From the NCBI GenBank assembly GCA_964361795.1, contig CAYIBZ010000005.1:1-29136 (forward strand): a stretch of DNA of 29,136 nucleotides, given 5' to 3'. Shown piece after piece: positions 21,037 through 28,773 of this stretch (the stretch's first letter is position 1; each line of letters opens with the position of its first letter). A model generated the notes under the pieces. It worked only from the letters and a program-made list of their open reading frames with translations, ran no database searches and was not told the DNA's origin. This DNA comes from CAYIBZ01 sp964361795 (GTDB lineage: Bacteria; Patescibacteriota; Minisyncoccia; UBA6257; WO2-44-18). A program made the position numbers and the translations under genes.

Positions 21037-21377
21037 CAAGAGTAAAACGAGGCACAATAGCGCACAAAAAACGCGAACGAATACTAAAATACACTAAAGG
21101 TTTCCGCTGGGGAAGAAAATCAAAAGAGTCTCTGGCAAAAGAAGCTCTGGTTCACGCTTGGGAACACGCTTTTCGGGGACGGAAAGAAAAGAAAAGAAAT
21201 TTCCGGGCGCTTTGGAATGTGAAAATCAACGCCGCGAGCCATTCATTGGGAATGAAATACAGCAGACTAATAGGGGGACTGCGAAAGAAAAATATTAAAC
21301 TGGACCGCAAGATTCTTGCTAATCTGGCGGAAAATCATCCAAAAGTCTTTGAGAAAGTAGTGGAATTTATACGTTAG
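21033..21377 (+). CDS. rplT: ribosomal protein L20 (bL20)
   Basis: The 114-residue protein is L20: TRVKRGTIAHKKRERILKYT, then GFRWGRKSKES, RNFRALWNVKINAAS, YSRLIGGLRKKNIKLDRK and the LANLAENHPKVFEKVVEF end. L20 is an early 50S assembly protein and in many bacteria represses its own operon. It overlaps rpmI by 4 nt. Its end overlaps the convergent Nudix gene by 4 nt, with no terminator visible between them. Confidence 0.97.
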   Translation: MTRVKRGTIAHKKRERILKYTKGFRWGRKSKESLAKEALVHAWEHAFRGRKEKKRNFRALWNVKINAASHSLGMKYSRLIGGLRKKNIKLDRKILANLAENHPKVFEKVVEFIR

Positions 21378-21859
21378 AGATTCTCTCGTTGAGGGCTCTT
21401 GTCTTGCTTGCTTGCCGTAATTTTGATAGAGGCGGAAGTCCGCCTAAGGAATCCATAAACGGTTTGTAAGATCCTCAAATTTTCCGGATATCGCAACAAT
21501 AATTTTTTTGCTTCATTAAACGTGAACCAGCCATAACCTTCGTGTTCGTCAGAAACAGTCACTTTTGGCTGATGCGTTTCGGCTAAGTACAAAATCACGA
21601 TTTTAAAAACATTTTCCTTGCCTCGGCGAAAAGTAAATCTTTCATAAGTCTTAAAATTCTGGACCAACTTCAATTCTGAAGATTTTAAGCCAGTTTCTTC
21701 TCTTACTTCCCGAAAAGCGCTTTGCCAGCTTTTCTCGCCGGCCTCCATTTTCCCTTTTGGGAAATTCCAATAGCCGTGGCCGTGGTACAAAATCAAAAAC
21801 TTCGGCCCTTCGCGGGTTTTGCGAAAAATAATGATGCCGGCTGAAACAATCTTTCTCAT
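21374..21859 (-). CDS. Nudix hydrolase (Ap4A-hydrolase-like)
   Basis: The 161-residue protein carries a complete Nudix box: GKMEAGEKSWQSAFREVREE followed by TGL (residues about 36-58), fitting GX5EX7REUXEEXGU. The N-terminal RKIVSAGIIIFR and YHGHGYWNFPKGKMEAGE are typical of asymmetrical diadenosine-tetraphosphate hydrolases; other nucleotide substrates cannot be excluded. The last 20 residues are a non-conserved basic tail encoded partly by a small hairpin (AGGCGGA-AG-TCCGCCT). It is the last gene of the minus-strand operon, 14 nt after polX. Confidence 0.9.
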   Translation of the reverse strand: MRKIVSAGIIIFRKTREGPKFLILYHGHGYWNFPKGKMEAGEKSWQSAFREVREETGLKSSELKLVQNFKTYERFTFRRGKENVFKIVILYLAETHQPKVTVSDEHEGYGWFTFNEAKKLLLRYPENLRILQTVYGFLRRTSASIKITASKQDKSPQRENL

Positions 21860-21873
21860 GCTTGCATTTTAGC

Positions 21874-23655
21874 TTATTTTTTTAGCATCTTCAACATTTT
21901 TTCCAATGGCCAAGCATTGATAATATCATTCTTGGTTGCCCAACCTCGTCGCGCCTGCGCGATGCCAAACTCCAGAAAATCAAACTGGCTGGCATGGTGC
22001 GCGTCAGAATCAATCGCCATTTTCACTCCCGCCTCTACGCACATCCGAATATGTTGATCTTTCAGATCCAAACGATCGGAGGAATTGATTTCCAAAACCG
22101 TGCCGGTTTCCTTGGCGGTTTTTATTATCTCTTCCATATCTAACTCATACGGCTCGCGGCGCTGAACTACCCGGCCGGTCGGATGAAAAAGGATATCCAC
22201 GTGCGGATTTTTCATTGCCCTTTTAATTCGTTCAGTTTGCTCTTTTTTGGAAAGATTGAAATTAGAATGAACCGATGCCCCGACGATATCCAACTTTTTC
22301 AAAATCTCGTCCGGCAAATCCAAACTGCCGTCTTTTAAAATATCGCACTCCGTCCCTTTGAGAATCCTAAATTTTGCATTTTGCTTGTCCTCCGAAGCCT
22401 TGGCGAAGGAGGAATTTTTCAGTTTTTCATTTAACAAATCTATCTCTCTCATTTGTTGAAGAATCCTTTTTTCATCCAACCCGTGGGTCATCGCCAACCG
22501 CTTCGTGTGATCAGTAATAAGAATGTATTCCAGCCCCCGCCCCATCGCTTCCTTGGCCATTTCTTCAATGGAATTAGCGCCATCGGTCCACTTGGTTTGA
22601 ATTTGAAGATCACCGCGGATATCATCGTAACCTACAAGCTTTGGCAACTGGCGTTTTTGCGCAAGTTCAATTTCGCCGGTCATCTCCCGCATTTCCGGCT
22701 CTATATAATCCATTCCTAAAGCTTTATAAACTTCTTCTTCACTGCGGCCGGCAACCAATCTGCCTTTTGCCGCCCTCGTGCCCTTAAACAACCCGTATTC
22801 ATTCAACGTATATCCTTTTTTAATCGCAATCTGGCGCAAAGCAACATTGTGATCTTTTGATCCGGTAAAATACGCCAGCGCCGCCCCATAGGACTCTTCC
22901 GGCAATACTCGCACATCAACATCCATGCCGTCTTTTAAGGTTACGGCGGATTTTGTTTCGCCGTGAGCCAAGACTCGCGCCACTTCCGGCATAGATACAA
23001 AGTATTTCATCACTGGATCGGGGTCGTCGGAAATCACCAAAATATCCGCGTCGCCGATAGTTTCCTTTCGCCTTCTCACGGAGCCGGCCACTTCCGCCCG
23101 CTTCACTCCTTTGATTTTTCGCAACCGGTTTTCAATCTCACGAATGAGCGGCAAAACAAATGGCAACACAAACCGCCCGCCAGCCCCTTTCACAAATTCC
23201 AATCCTCTTAAAATGTTTTCCTCGCTTTTCGGCCCAAATCCTTCCAATGCGCTGATTTTTCCGGCCTTAGCGGCTTTTTCTAGATCGGCTAGGTTGCGGA
23301 TTTTCAGCTTTTGATACAAAATTTTTATTTTCCGCGGCCCCAACCCTTCAACTCTTGTCAGTGAAGATAAATCCACCGGCGTTTTCTTTTTAAGTTGTTC
23401 GTAGTATTTCAAACGGCCGGTCTTCATCAGTTCTTCAATTTTTTCGGCGATAGAAACACCGACTCCCGGAATATCCTCCACCGCTTTTAACCCGCCTTTT
23501 TTATAAATATCCGCTACTTCTTCCTGAAGTCCCTCAATGGTTTGGCCAGCTTTTTCATACGCGCGCGGCTTAAACTGCACGCCCTGCATGTCTAAATACT
23601 CGCCGATTTCGTACAAAACTTTTGCAATTTCGTCGTTTGTAACTCTTGTGGCCAT
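21874..23655 (-). CDS. polX: DNA polymerase X with a C-terminal PHP domain
   Basis: PolX fills short gaps in base-excision repair. The 593-residue protein has helix-hairpin-helix regions (EDIPGVGVSIAEKI, RVEGLGPRKI), the polymerase palm GSVRRRKETIGDADILV (191-207) with two metal Asp residues, DVDVRV (245-250), then a PHP domain from about 340. The first PHP motif reads GDLQIQTKWTDG (348-359), where HxH is usual, so two metal ligands are Gln. The other ligands are present (TDH 381-383, HSNFN, HPTGR, DSDAH). Residues 414-424 (NSSFAKASEDK) come from a palindromic repeat inserted in frame. It begins 14 nt after the MFS gene. Confidence 0.93.
   Translation of the reverse strand: MATRVTNDEIAKVLYEIGEYLDMQGVQFKPRAYEKAGQTIEGLQEEVADIYKKGGLKAVEDIPGVGVSIAEKIEELMKTGRLKYYEQLKKKTPVDLSSLTRVEGLGPRKIKILYQKLKIRNLADLEKAAKAGKISALEGFGPKSEENILRGLEFVKGAGGRFVLPFVLPLIREIENRLRKIKGVKRAEVAGSVRRRKETIGDADILVISDDPDPVMKYFVSMPEVARVLAHGETKSAVTLKDGMDVDVRVLPEESYGAALAYFTGSKDHNVALRQIAIKKGYTLNEYGLFKGTRAAKGRLVAGRSEEEVYKALGMDYIEPEMREMTGEIELAQKRQLPKLVGYDDIRGDLQIQTKWTDGANSIEEMAKEAMGRGLEYILITDHTKRLAMTHGLDEKRILQQMREIDLLNEKLKNSSFAKASEDKQNAKFRILKGTECDILKDGSLDLPDEILKKLDIVGASVHSNFNLSKKEQTERIKRAMKNPHVDILFHPTGRVVQRREPYELDMEEIIKTAKETGTVLEINSSDRLDLKDQHIRMCVEAGVKMAIDSDAHHASQFDFLEFGIAQARRGWATKNDIINAWPLEKMLKMLKK
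22389..22412. repeat. 24-bp palindromic repeat core inside polX
   Basis: CCTCCGAAGCCTTGGCGAAG (continuing GAGG) is the exact reverse complement of 19364-19387 in the arfB-phosphatase intergenic region. In polX it encodes part of SSFAKASEDK and keeps the frame. Confidence 0.9.
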
Positions 23656-23669
23656 TGGTAAGTTCCGTA

Positions 23670-24311
23670 TTACTTATGCGTCCGCTGGTGCTGTTCCGGA
23701 AAAGCTTTTTCCAAATGATTGCGCTGTTTTACATATTTTCTTAAGAATAATAATACTAAAAATCCCACTAAATTAAATAAAGAAGCCAATATAAATACGA
23801 CTCCGAAACCAAAACTTTGAGTCAAATATCCGCCTAAAGCGCTGGCGCCCATAATGCCAAAACCCAGCGCCGATGAGTTTAAGCTCCATTCAAATCCAAT
23901 GCGAAACCTATCAACATGTCTGGTGAAAAGCGAAGCCCAAGGCACTACATACAAAGAAGCGGCAATCGCGAAACCGAATTCGGATAAATAAAGCTGAAAT
24001 GGCGTGCGAACAAACATCAGCACCAGCGGCATAATTACATAAATAGACCCGCCAATCAGCATGGCCCAATAATCGTCTTTTTCTCCATCGGTCTTATCTA
24101 AAAATCGGGCAATGGGAAATTGCAAGACCGATTTAACTAGCCAATAGACCGCTATGGCATAGCCGGTAACGCTGACTTCGCCGGGCGCCACTTTTTGAGT
24201 AACAAAGATGGCAAAAATCGGCGCCATAATGCCATCTGACATCGTCAGCGCCACATTTCCAAAAACTAATATCTTTATCGCGCTATTGACTGAACCGAAA
24301 AGTTTGCCCAT
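23670..24311 (-). CDS. half-size MFS-like membrane protein
   Basis: The 213-residue protein has about six membrane helices, half the usual twelve of the major facilitator superfamily. A typical MFS A-loop motif lies between helices 2 and 3 (ARFLDKTDGEKDDYW). It would need to dimerise, or it is a reduced transporter; the substrate is unknown. ATG 24311 lies inside the end of the ClpC-like gene (29-bp overlap), and polX follows 14 nt after the stop. Translation is therefore likely coupled to its neighbours. Confidence 0.8.
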   Translation of the reverse strand: MGKLFGSVNSAIKILVFGNVALTMSDGIMAPIFAIFVTQKVAPGEVSVTGYAIAVYWLVKSVLQFPIARFLDKTDGEKDDYWAMLIGGSIYVIMPLVLMFVRTPFQLYLSEFGFAIAASLYVVPWASLFTRHVDRFRIGFEWSLNSSALGFGIMGASALGGYLTQSFGFGVVFILASLFNLVGFLVLLFLRKYVKQRNHLEKAFPEQHQRTHK

Positions 24312-26703
24312 CGTAAGAAACTTTTATGATGCTTCCTCGACCAATTTCCTTTCTTAAAATTTTTTCCGCTAAAACTCCTTTTATTTTTTCCGAAATAACC
24401 GCTCTCAACGGCCTCGCGCCAAAAACCGGGTCATATCCCAATTCCATGATCTTATCCGCCGCCAAATCGTCAAAAGAAATGTCTATGGAATTTGTCTCCC
24501 TTAGCTGATTCGCCAGATCGCGCAACTGAATCCGGGTAATTATTCTAAGATCCGTTCGTGACAAGTTCTTAAATACAATTATACCTGAAAACCGGTTCAA
24601 AAGCTCTGGCCGGAAATAATTTACTAATTTTGATTTTAATTCTTCGCTGATTGATTTTATGTCTTTCCCGGATTCAATAGAGGACTTGATAAAATCCGAA
24701 TGGGCGTTGCTGGTGGCGATAATAATGGTGTTTTGAAAATCCGCTGTCTTGCCGGCGCTATCGGTCAATCGCCCGTCGTCAAAAACCTGCAAGAAAAGAT
24801 TGAGAATATCTCCGTGAGCTTTTTCAAATTCATCCAGCAAAATCAAGCTGTAGGGTTTTTCCTTAATCGCGGCGGTTAAATTATCCAGCAAACGGTTCAC
24901 GCTCGATTTTTCCTGAAATTCGGACATGTCAAAACGCGCCATCGCGCTTTGAGAGCCAAATTGGATTTCCGATAAAATTTTAGCTAACTCCGTTTTTCCG
25001 ACGCCGGTTGGGCCGACAAACAGAAAATTGGCGATTGGGCCTCCTTTTCTGCTTAATCCGCTTCTATATTCTCTTAATGCTTGGGCAACTTTTTTTACCG
25101 CCTCTTCCTGATCAACCAAACGGCGGTGAATCAATTCTTCCAAATTCAACAATTGCTCTGTCTCTGATTTTCCTGCCCGCCGCAATGGGATATTGGTTCT
25201 TTTTTGGGCAGTTTCAATAACGTCCTCGCCTTTCAAAATTTTCTTCTTTTTTTCTATCGCGTCGGCCAAAGATTCTTTCAATAAATCTTCGGCACTGGAT
25301 GGCAAAGGTTTTTGATTAAAATACCGCCGCGCCAATCTCACTGATTCCTTGACGGCGTCAAAAGTTATCATGATTCCGTATTTTTTCTCCAAAAGAATGC
25401 TGTCATACACTAAAAATTTGGCGGCTTCCGATTCGCTAAGCTCCTGAACTTGAATCGTTTCAAAAGCGCTGGCAATTTCCGTGTTGGATCCTATGGAATC
25501 TTTAAACTCTCTCGGATAAGTAGCGCCCAAAACAGAAAAAGCGGATCCTTTAATTGCCGGCAATAAAAATACGGATGCCTTTTTTAATAAACTATGAACG
25601 TCCGGAATATAAAGAATAACATTCCCGGCCATTATTATTTCATTAATAATTTTCTCAATCCGTTTTGACAGTTCCGCTTCTTCCGCTCCGGCAAGCAAAC
25701 CGCTGACATCTAATTTTATTAAACGTTTATCAAATAACGGCGGCGGAACTCTGTCTTTAACGATCTGAAATGCAAGATGAGCTACTAAAGTTTCCTTTCC
25801 GATACCCGGCTCTCCCACTAATAGAGCGTTTGGCCTAGCCGGTCTGGATAAAATATCAACTAATCGGTCATATTCAGACGCGTGGCCGATCAAAAAACCG
25901 ACTTTTTCTAAGCGGGCTAAATCAGTTAAATCTTGAGAAAACTGGTCAAGAAAAGGCGTCGGGCGGGCTGTCCATGCTCTATTCATGACCCGATGGCGCG
26001 CTTTATGATGCCGCTCAATAAATCCTGTAAAACTTGAGGGGGCTTTTTTTCCAAAAATTAAAGCATTATTTAAATCGTCTTTATTGACATCAAAAAATCT
26101 CAACAATTTATCAATATCGGGATCCTTCAAATCGCTTAAAGCGGAAAAAAGATCTTGAGGTTCTATATACTTTCCGCCTCTTGCGAGCGCCTGATTAAAT
26201 GCCGCCTTGGATAGGTCTTCAATGTTTTTTATAAGTTCATTTTTTAGATATTTTCTCAAGGGAGACGATTCTATAAGTTCGTCTGTTTTTTTTCTAAAAC
26301 TTTCCAAATCTATGCTTATACGCAACAGCCCGTTGGCTATTTCCGGTTTTTTAACCAAACGGCTAAGTAAATGAAGATTGGGATTTCCTTTTTGCCAAAC
26401 CGCTTTATCCAGAGCCCATTCCAAAACCCTAAAACTGTCCGCGGACAGGAATTTCGCGGCATTGATTTTTCCTTTCGGCAATTTGGCCAATGAACGGTCA
26501 CCTTTTTTAAAATTTAGAAAACGGTCAACTAAAAATAAAGCAATCAGAATGCCCGCCATTTTCAAAGCAACATCGCCAACTATAAACAAAATCGCCGATA
26601 CAGCCAACGTTCCATAAATTGCGAAAGACGCGACCCTTAAAATTAGCCTTCCTAAAACTGTCATCCGAAATCTCGGATCGTTGAAATATATTTCCTGATT
26701 CAT
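24283..26703 (-). CDS. membrane-anchored ClpC-like double AAA+ ATPase with a degenerate D1
   Basis: The 806-residue protein has two N-terminal membrane helices (about 15-43 and 45-63), a Clp-N-like helical region (about 90-220) and two AAA+ modules. D1 has GEPGIGKET (297-305), with Glu in the Walker A Thr position, and ILYIPDVHSL in place of ILFIDEIHTL. D1 ATPase activity is therefore doubtful. D2 is canonical: GPTGVGKTELAK (564-575), LILLDEFEKAH (620-630), RPELLNRFSG (698-707) and GARPLRAVI. I see no IGF/VGF loop for ClpP. It may be an unfoldase at the membrane. ATG 26703 overlaps the preceding stop as ATGA. Confidence 0.88.
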   Translation of the reverse strand: MNQEIYFNDPRFRMTVLGRLILRVASFAIYGTLAVSAILFIVGDVALKMAGILIALFLVDRFLNFKKGDRSLAKLPKGKINAAKFLSADSFRVLEWALDKAVWQKGNPNLHLLSRLVKKPEIANGLLRISIDLESFRKKTDELIESSPLRKYLKNELIKNIEDLSKAAFNQALARGGKYIEPQDLFSALSDLKDPDIDKLLRFFDVNKDDLNNALIFGKKAPSSFTGFIERHHKARHRVMNRAWTARPTPFLDQFSQDLTDLARLEKVGFLIGHASEYDRLVDILSRPARPNALLVGEPGIGKETLVAHLAFQIVKDRVPPPLFDKRLIKLDVSGLLAGAEEAELSKRIEKIINEIIMAGNVILYIPDVHSLLKKASVFLLPAIKGSAFSVLGATYPREFKDSIGSNTEIASAFETIQVQELSESEAAKFLVYDSILLEKKYGIMITFDAVKESVRLARRYFNQKPLPSSAEDLLKESLADAIEKKKKILKGEDVIETAQKRTNIPLRRAGKSETEQLLNLEELIHRRLVDQEEAVKKVAQALREYRSGLSRKGGPIANFLFVGPTGVGKTELAKILSEIQFGSQSAMARFDMSEFQEKSSVNRLLDNLTAAIKEKPYSLILLDEFEKAHGDILNLFLQVFDDGRLTDSAGKTADFQNTIIIATSNAHSDFIKSSIESGKDIKSISEELKSKLVNYFRPELLNRFSGIIVFKNLSRTDLRIITRIQLRDLANQLRETNSIDISFDDLAADKIMELGYDPVFGARPLRAVISEKIKGVLAEKILRKEIGRGSIIKVSYDGQTFRFSQ

Positions 26704-27044
26704 GGAAAAAATATCCTGTAAATTAAATACGGCGGCACGGCGGCCCAAACGCAATACAGCGATATGGCGATTCCGAAAATTAACAAATAAATCGCGCCTC
26801 CGAAAACCAATCGTAAAGTTCTAAAAATGAATCCCAGAATATAGCCCAGCAATGTGTAATCCTGATAAAGAGGTTTGAATAAATATCGCCAGGTAATTTT
26901 TAATGCTATTTTGCGGTCTAATTTTTCCAAAAAATTGATTGTTTGATGGCTAACCGCTAAAAAACCGCCAACATACCAATGACGCAAAAATTCGTAAATC
27001 CGATAGAAAAATCTATGAACGAGGTAGACTAATGAAAAAGACAT
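26700..27044 (-). CDS. membrane protein upstream of and coupled to the ClpC-like gene
   Basis: The 114-residue protein (MSFSLVYLVHRFFYRIYEF...) has an aromatic-rich N-terminal amphipathic region and strong membrane helices at about 67-83 and 85-108 (ILGFIFRTLRLVFGG, AIYLLIFGIAISLYCVW). It has no family I can name. The start is ATG 27044, 6 nt from a TATAAT -10 box. The stop overlaps the ClpC-like start (ATGA), so both proteins are made together and probably form a membrane complex. That is inference from coupling only. It is the first gene of a five-gene minus-strand operon. Confidence 0.75.
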   Translation of the reverse strand: MSFSLVYLVHRFFYRIYEFLRHWYVGGFLAVSHQTINFLEKLDRKIALKITWRYLFKPLYQDYTLLGYILGFIFRTLRLVFGGAIYLLIFGIAISLYCVWAAVPPYLIYRIFFP

Positions 27045-27050
27045 ACTTAT

Positions 27051-27056
27051 ATTATA
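27051..27056 (-). promoter_or_regulatory. -10 box of the clpC-like operon
   Basis: TATAAT on the minus strand, 6 nt before ATG 27044, preceded by TG. The -35 region is not convincing. It predicts a leaderless message. Confidence 0.65.
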
Positions 27057-27059
27057 CAC

Positions 27060-27089
27060 GGTCATTGCGAGCGCGGCGAAGTAATCTCA
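27060..27089. repeat. GTCATTGCGAGC...AATCTC dispersed repeat
   Basis: The sequence GTCATTGCGAGCGCGGCGAA continuing GTAATCTC closely matches a dispersed intergenic repeat that I recall from many bacterial genomes (GTCATTGCGAGCGAAGCGAA...GCAATCTC). It marks the left border of the mosaic region. Confidence 0.55.
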
Positions 27090-27092
27090 AAT

Positions 27093-27122
27093 AAAAAAAT
27101 CCCCCAACCGAAGTTGGAGGGA
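27093..27122 (-). terminator. rho-independent terminator with UUCG loop
   Basis: On the minus strand, CCTCCAAC-TTCG-GTTGGGGG is followed by seven T after one A. It ends the minus-strand gene at 27144-27491. Confidence 0.9.
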
Positions 27123-27143
27123 AAAAGAACGAAGGTACAAGGA

Positions 27144-27491
27144 TTAGGAAACTGCCGCGCGACTACGCAGGCGGAAGTCCCGGTGGCACGAGTAGAGCCA
27201 GCGCACGCAGACCTCGCCATCATCGCTATCCCAGCGCACCTCCGGAACGCCGCCATCAGAGTAGCGCGAGCCGGCGCAGAGCGTGACGTTCTGAATATCC
27301 AGATGGCTCTTGTTCTTCCAGTAATAGAAGAATTCCAGCATCAGGCGCTCTTCCAGGATGATGCAGTTGGTGCCGCTCGCCTTGAGATCGTCAGCCGACT
27401 TGTTCTTGAGCTCCTCGTCGGCTTCCACTCGGTCTCTCACCCAGATGGCGTAGTCCTGGTCGGCCTTGCGGCAGGTACTGATATTAACCAA
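27144..27491 (-). CDS. GC-rich conserved hypothetical protein, probably 5'-truncated
   Basis: The frame gives up to 115 residues from a TTG codon, with a stop immediately upstream. The core WVRDRVEADEELKNKSADDL, then CIILEERLMLEFFYYWKNKS, VTLCAGSRYSDGGVPEV and the DFRLRSRAAVS end reads as a genuine protein. From memory, similar unnamed proteins occur in Patescibacteria with about 30 more N-terminal residues. Its G+C is visibly far above the neighbouring sequence, which suggests transfer. The 5' end meets a phage-like fragment on the other strand at about 27474, so the N-terminus was probably lost. A good terminator follows. Confidence 0.55.
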   Translation of the reverse strand: MVNISTCRKADQDYAIWVRDRVEADEELKNKSADDLKASGTNCIILEERLMLEFFYYWKNKSHLDIQNVTLCAGSRYSDGGVPEVRWDSDDGEVCVRWLYSCHRDFRLRSRAAVS

Positions 27492-27744
27492 TTAGATACC
27501 TCGCCTCGGAATATCAATATCTTTGAAAATGCCGTACAGAAGTGGGAAAATCATGCTCAAAGAATGGGAGCGGCTAGTGAGCTTATGTTAAGCGAAGCTC
27601 CGGCATCAGGCACTCCATTCAAATCAGTTGAGACCCAGCTTATTGAAGGCAGGTCGCTTCATACATGGAGGCAAGGGAAAATCGCCACTTTCCTTGATGA
27701 GATTTATCGGGATTGGATTATTCCGCAGTTGAATAAAGAACGCT
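27474..27744 (+). pseudogene. fragment of a large phage-type protein (portal-like)
   Basis: On the plus strand about 88 codons read GTDINQLDTSPRNINIFENA, then NHAQRMGAASELMLSEAPAS, GTPFKSVETQLIEGRSLH and RQGKIATFLDEIYRDWIIP. The EAPASGTPF and YRDWIIP blocks resemble conserved parts of portal-like phage proteins I recall from Patescibacteria genomes; the name is tentative. No start codon belongs to it: the frame upstream is antisense to the GC-rich gene, and downstream it runs antisense to the next fragment. It is a gene remnant with both ends missing. Confidence 0.5.
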
Positions 27745-28415
27745 TTTGCCGGATCAAGCTCCATATTTTCATTGGTAAGCAGATTCTTGAATTGCTTTCG
27801 GTATCCTTCGCTTCCTACTCTTATGCCTTTTGTTTCGTTAATAAATCTATCTAATTTATCTTTCTTGATAAATGGGAAATAAACCTCATAAGGATTCTCC
27901 AAACCAAGTTGTTCTCCAAATTTCTTGGATCGGGCAATCTGGGCCTCAATGGTTTTAGCTAATTCTGGTTGTGCTCCTTTGAGAGCGATTTCACGAGCGA
28001 TTTCAGCAGGGGACTTGACAATAGTTGCGCCCTTTGCTACATTAATAATGTCCCTATCGTCCAATCGGATAGGACTTGGGCGTTCTAAGCCCAATATGCC
28101 AGTTCGAGTCTGGCTGGGGATACCAAAAGTTTTTAATGTTTTTTCAAAATTAGGATCAGTTATTTTGTGCCAGTTAATAATTTCCTCTTTTCCTCTGTTA
28201 TTTAATCTAGTGTAGATAACCCTTGTTTCTCCATTAGGCATTTTTGCAATGTGAGCAATGTTATCGTAACGATAACTTTTCGGATTAATACTAGCACGAT
28301 AATTTGATTTAATATATTTCTGTGTTTCTTCAAGTTCAGATTCAGGAAATCTATCAATTTGGGCGGAATCTTTATGGGAAAGATTGGCGGAAAAGGTTGC
28401 CAAAACTAAATCCAA
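27741..28415 (-). pseudogene. truncated phage/plasmid-type protein fragment
   Basis: The minus-strand frame (TTG 28415, stop at 27624) contains a coherent protein: YDNIAHIAKMPNGETRVIYT, then EEIINWHKITDPNFEKTLK, IINVAKGATIVKSPAEIARE, ENPYEVYFPFIKKDKLDRF and RVGSEGYRKQFKNLLTNENM. Its sense ends near 27740, where the opposite-strand portal-like fragment begins; the remaining codons are antisense of that fragment. The 5' part overlaps the regulator gene by 32 nt. The first half resembles nuclease-like modules at the ends of phage head proteins, but this is uncertain. Best read as a piece of a degraded prophage. Confidence 0.5.
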
Positions 28416-28758
28416 AAACGAGGTTAAGAGAATTTTGGAAAATTTGATAAGTGAAGATGAAAAGAAAATGATGTTGAGGCGGCTAGCAATATTAGCGCTG
28501 GTTCAAGCCGGAAAATCCTATCAAGAAATCGGAGAAATATTATGGGTTTCTCCTCAGACGATAAGCACCGTTAAAAAGAATTCTTTGGGTTTAATGAGTA
28601 ATTATAAAAGCTATCGGAATTTCTATGGCGGCCCTACTAATTGGAGTTCAATCAAAGCTGAAAAGACTTTTACGGAAAATTTGTTCGGTGATTTGGATAT
28701 CCTGGATTTGCTGAAAAACCCGCCGCGGCCGCCAGGAATCGGCCTCAAAAATTCGTAG
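28384..28758 (+). CDS. TrpR/YerC-like helix-turn-helix regulator, 5' end probably lost
   Basis: The core LISEDEKKMMLRRLAILALV, then QAGKSYQEIGEILWVSPQTI and STVKKN is the TrpR/YerC (Trp_repressor) DNA-binding region; the second helix-turn-helix helix is VSPQTISTVKKN. The first usable codon is TTG 28384. The same frame stays open upstream without a start (…AESLWERLAEKVAKTKSKNE) and this upstream part fits the family's first helix. The native start was therefore probably lost at the junction with the phage-like fragment near 28370. The C-terminal half (FYGGPTNWSSI..., proline-rich end) is not conserved. Targets are unknown; a 32-bp palindrome lies 16 nt after the stop. Confidence 0.7.
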   Translation: MAEKVAKTKSKNEVKRILENLISEDEKKMMLRRLAILALVQAGKSYQEIGEILWVSPQTISTVKKNSLGLMSNYKSYRNFYGGPTNWSSIKAEKTFTENLFGDLDILDLLKNPPRPPGIGLKNS

Positions 28759-28773
28759 TAAATTATCTACTAC

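Noticed and set aside
23111..23314. Plus-strand ORFs opposite polX
   Set aside because: They overlap the conserved helix-hairpin-helix and palm regions in antisense and show no motif.
27114..27854. A single 246-codon plus-strand gene
   Set aside because: Its first third is antisense to a better GC-rich gene with its own terminator, and its last third is antisense to another fragment. Only the middle (27474-27744) reads as protein.
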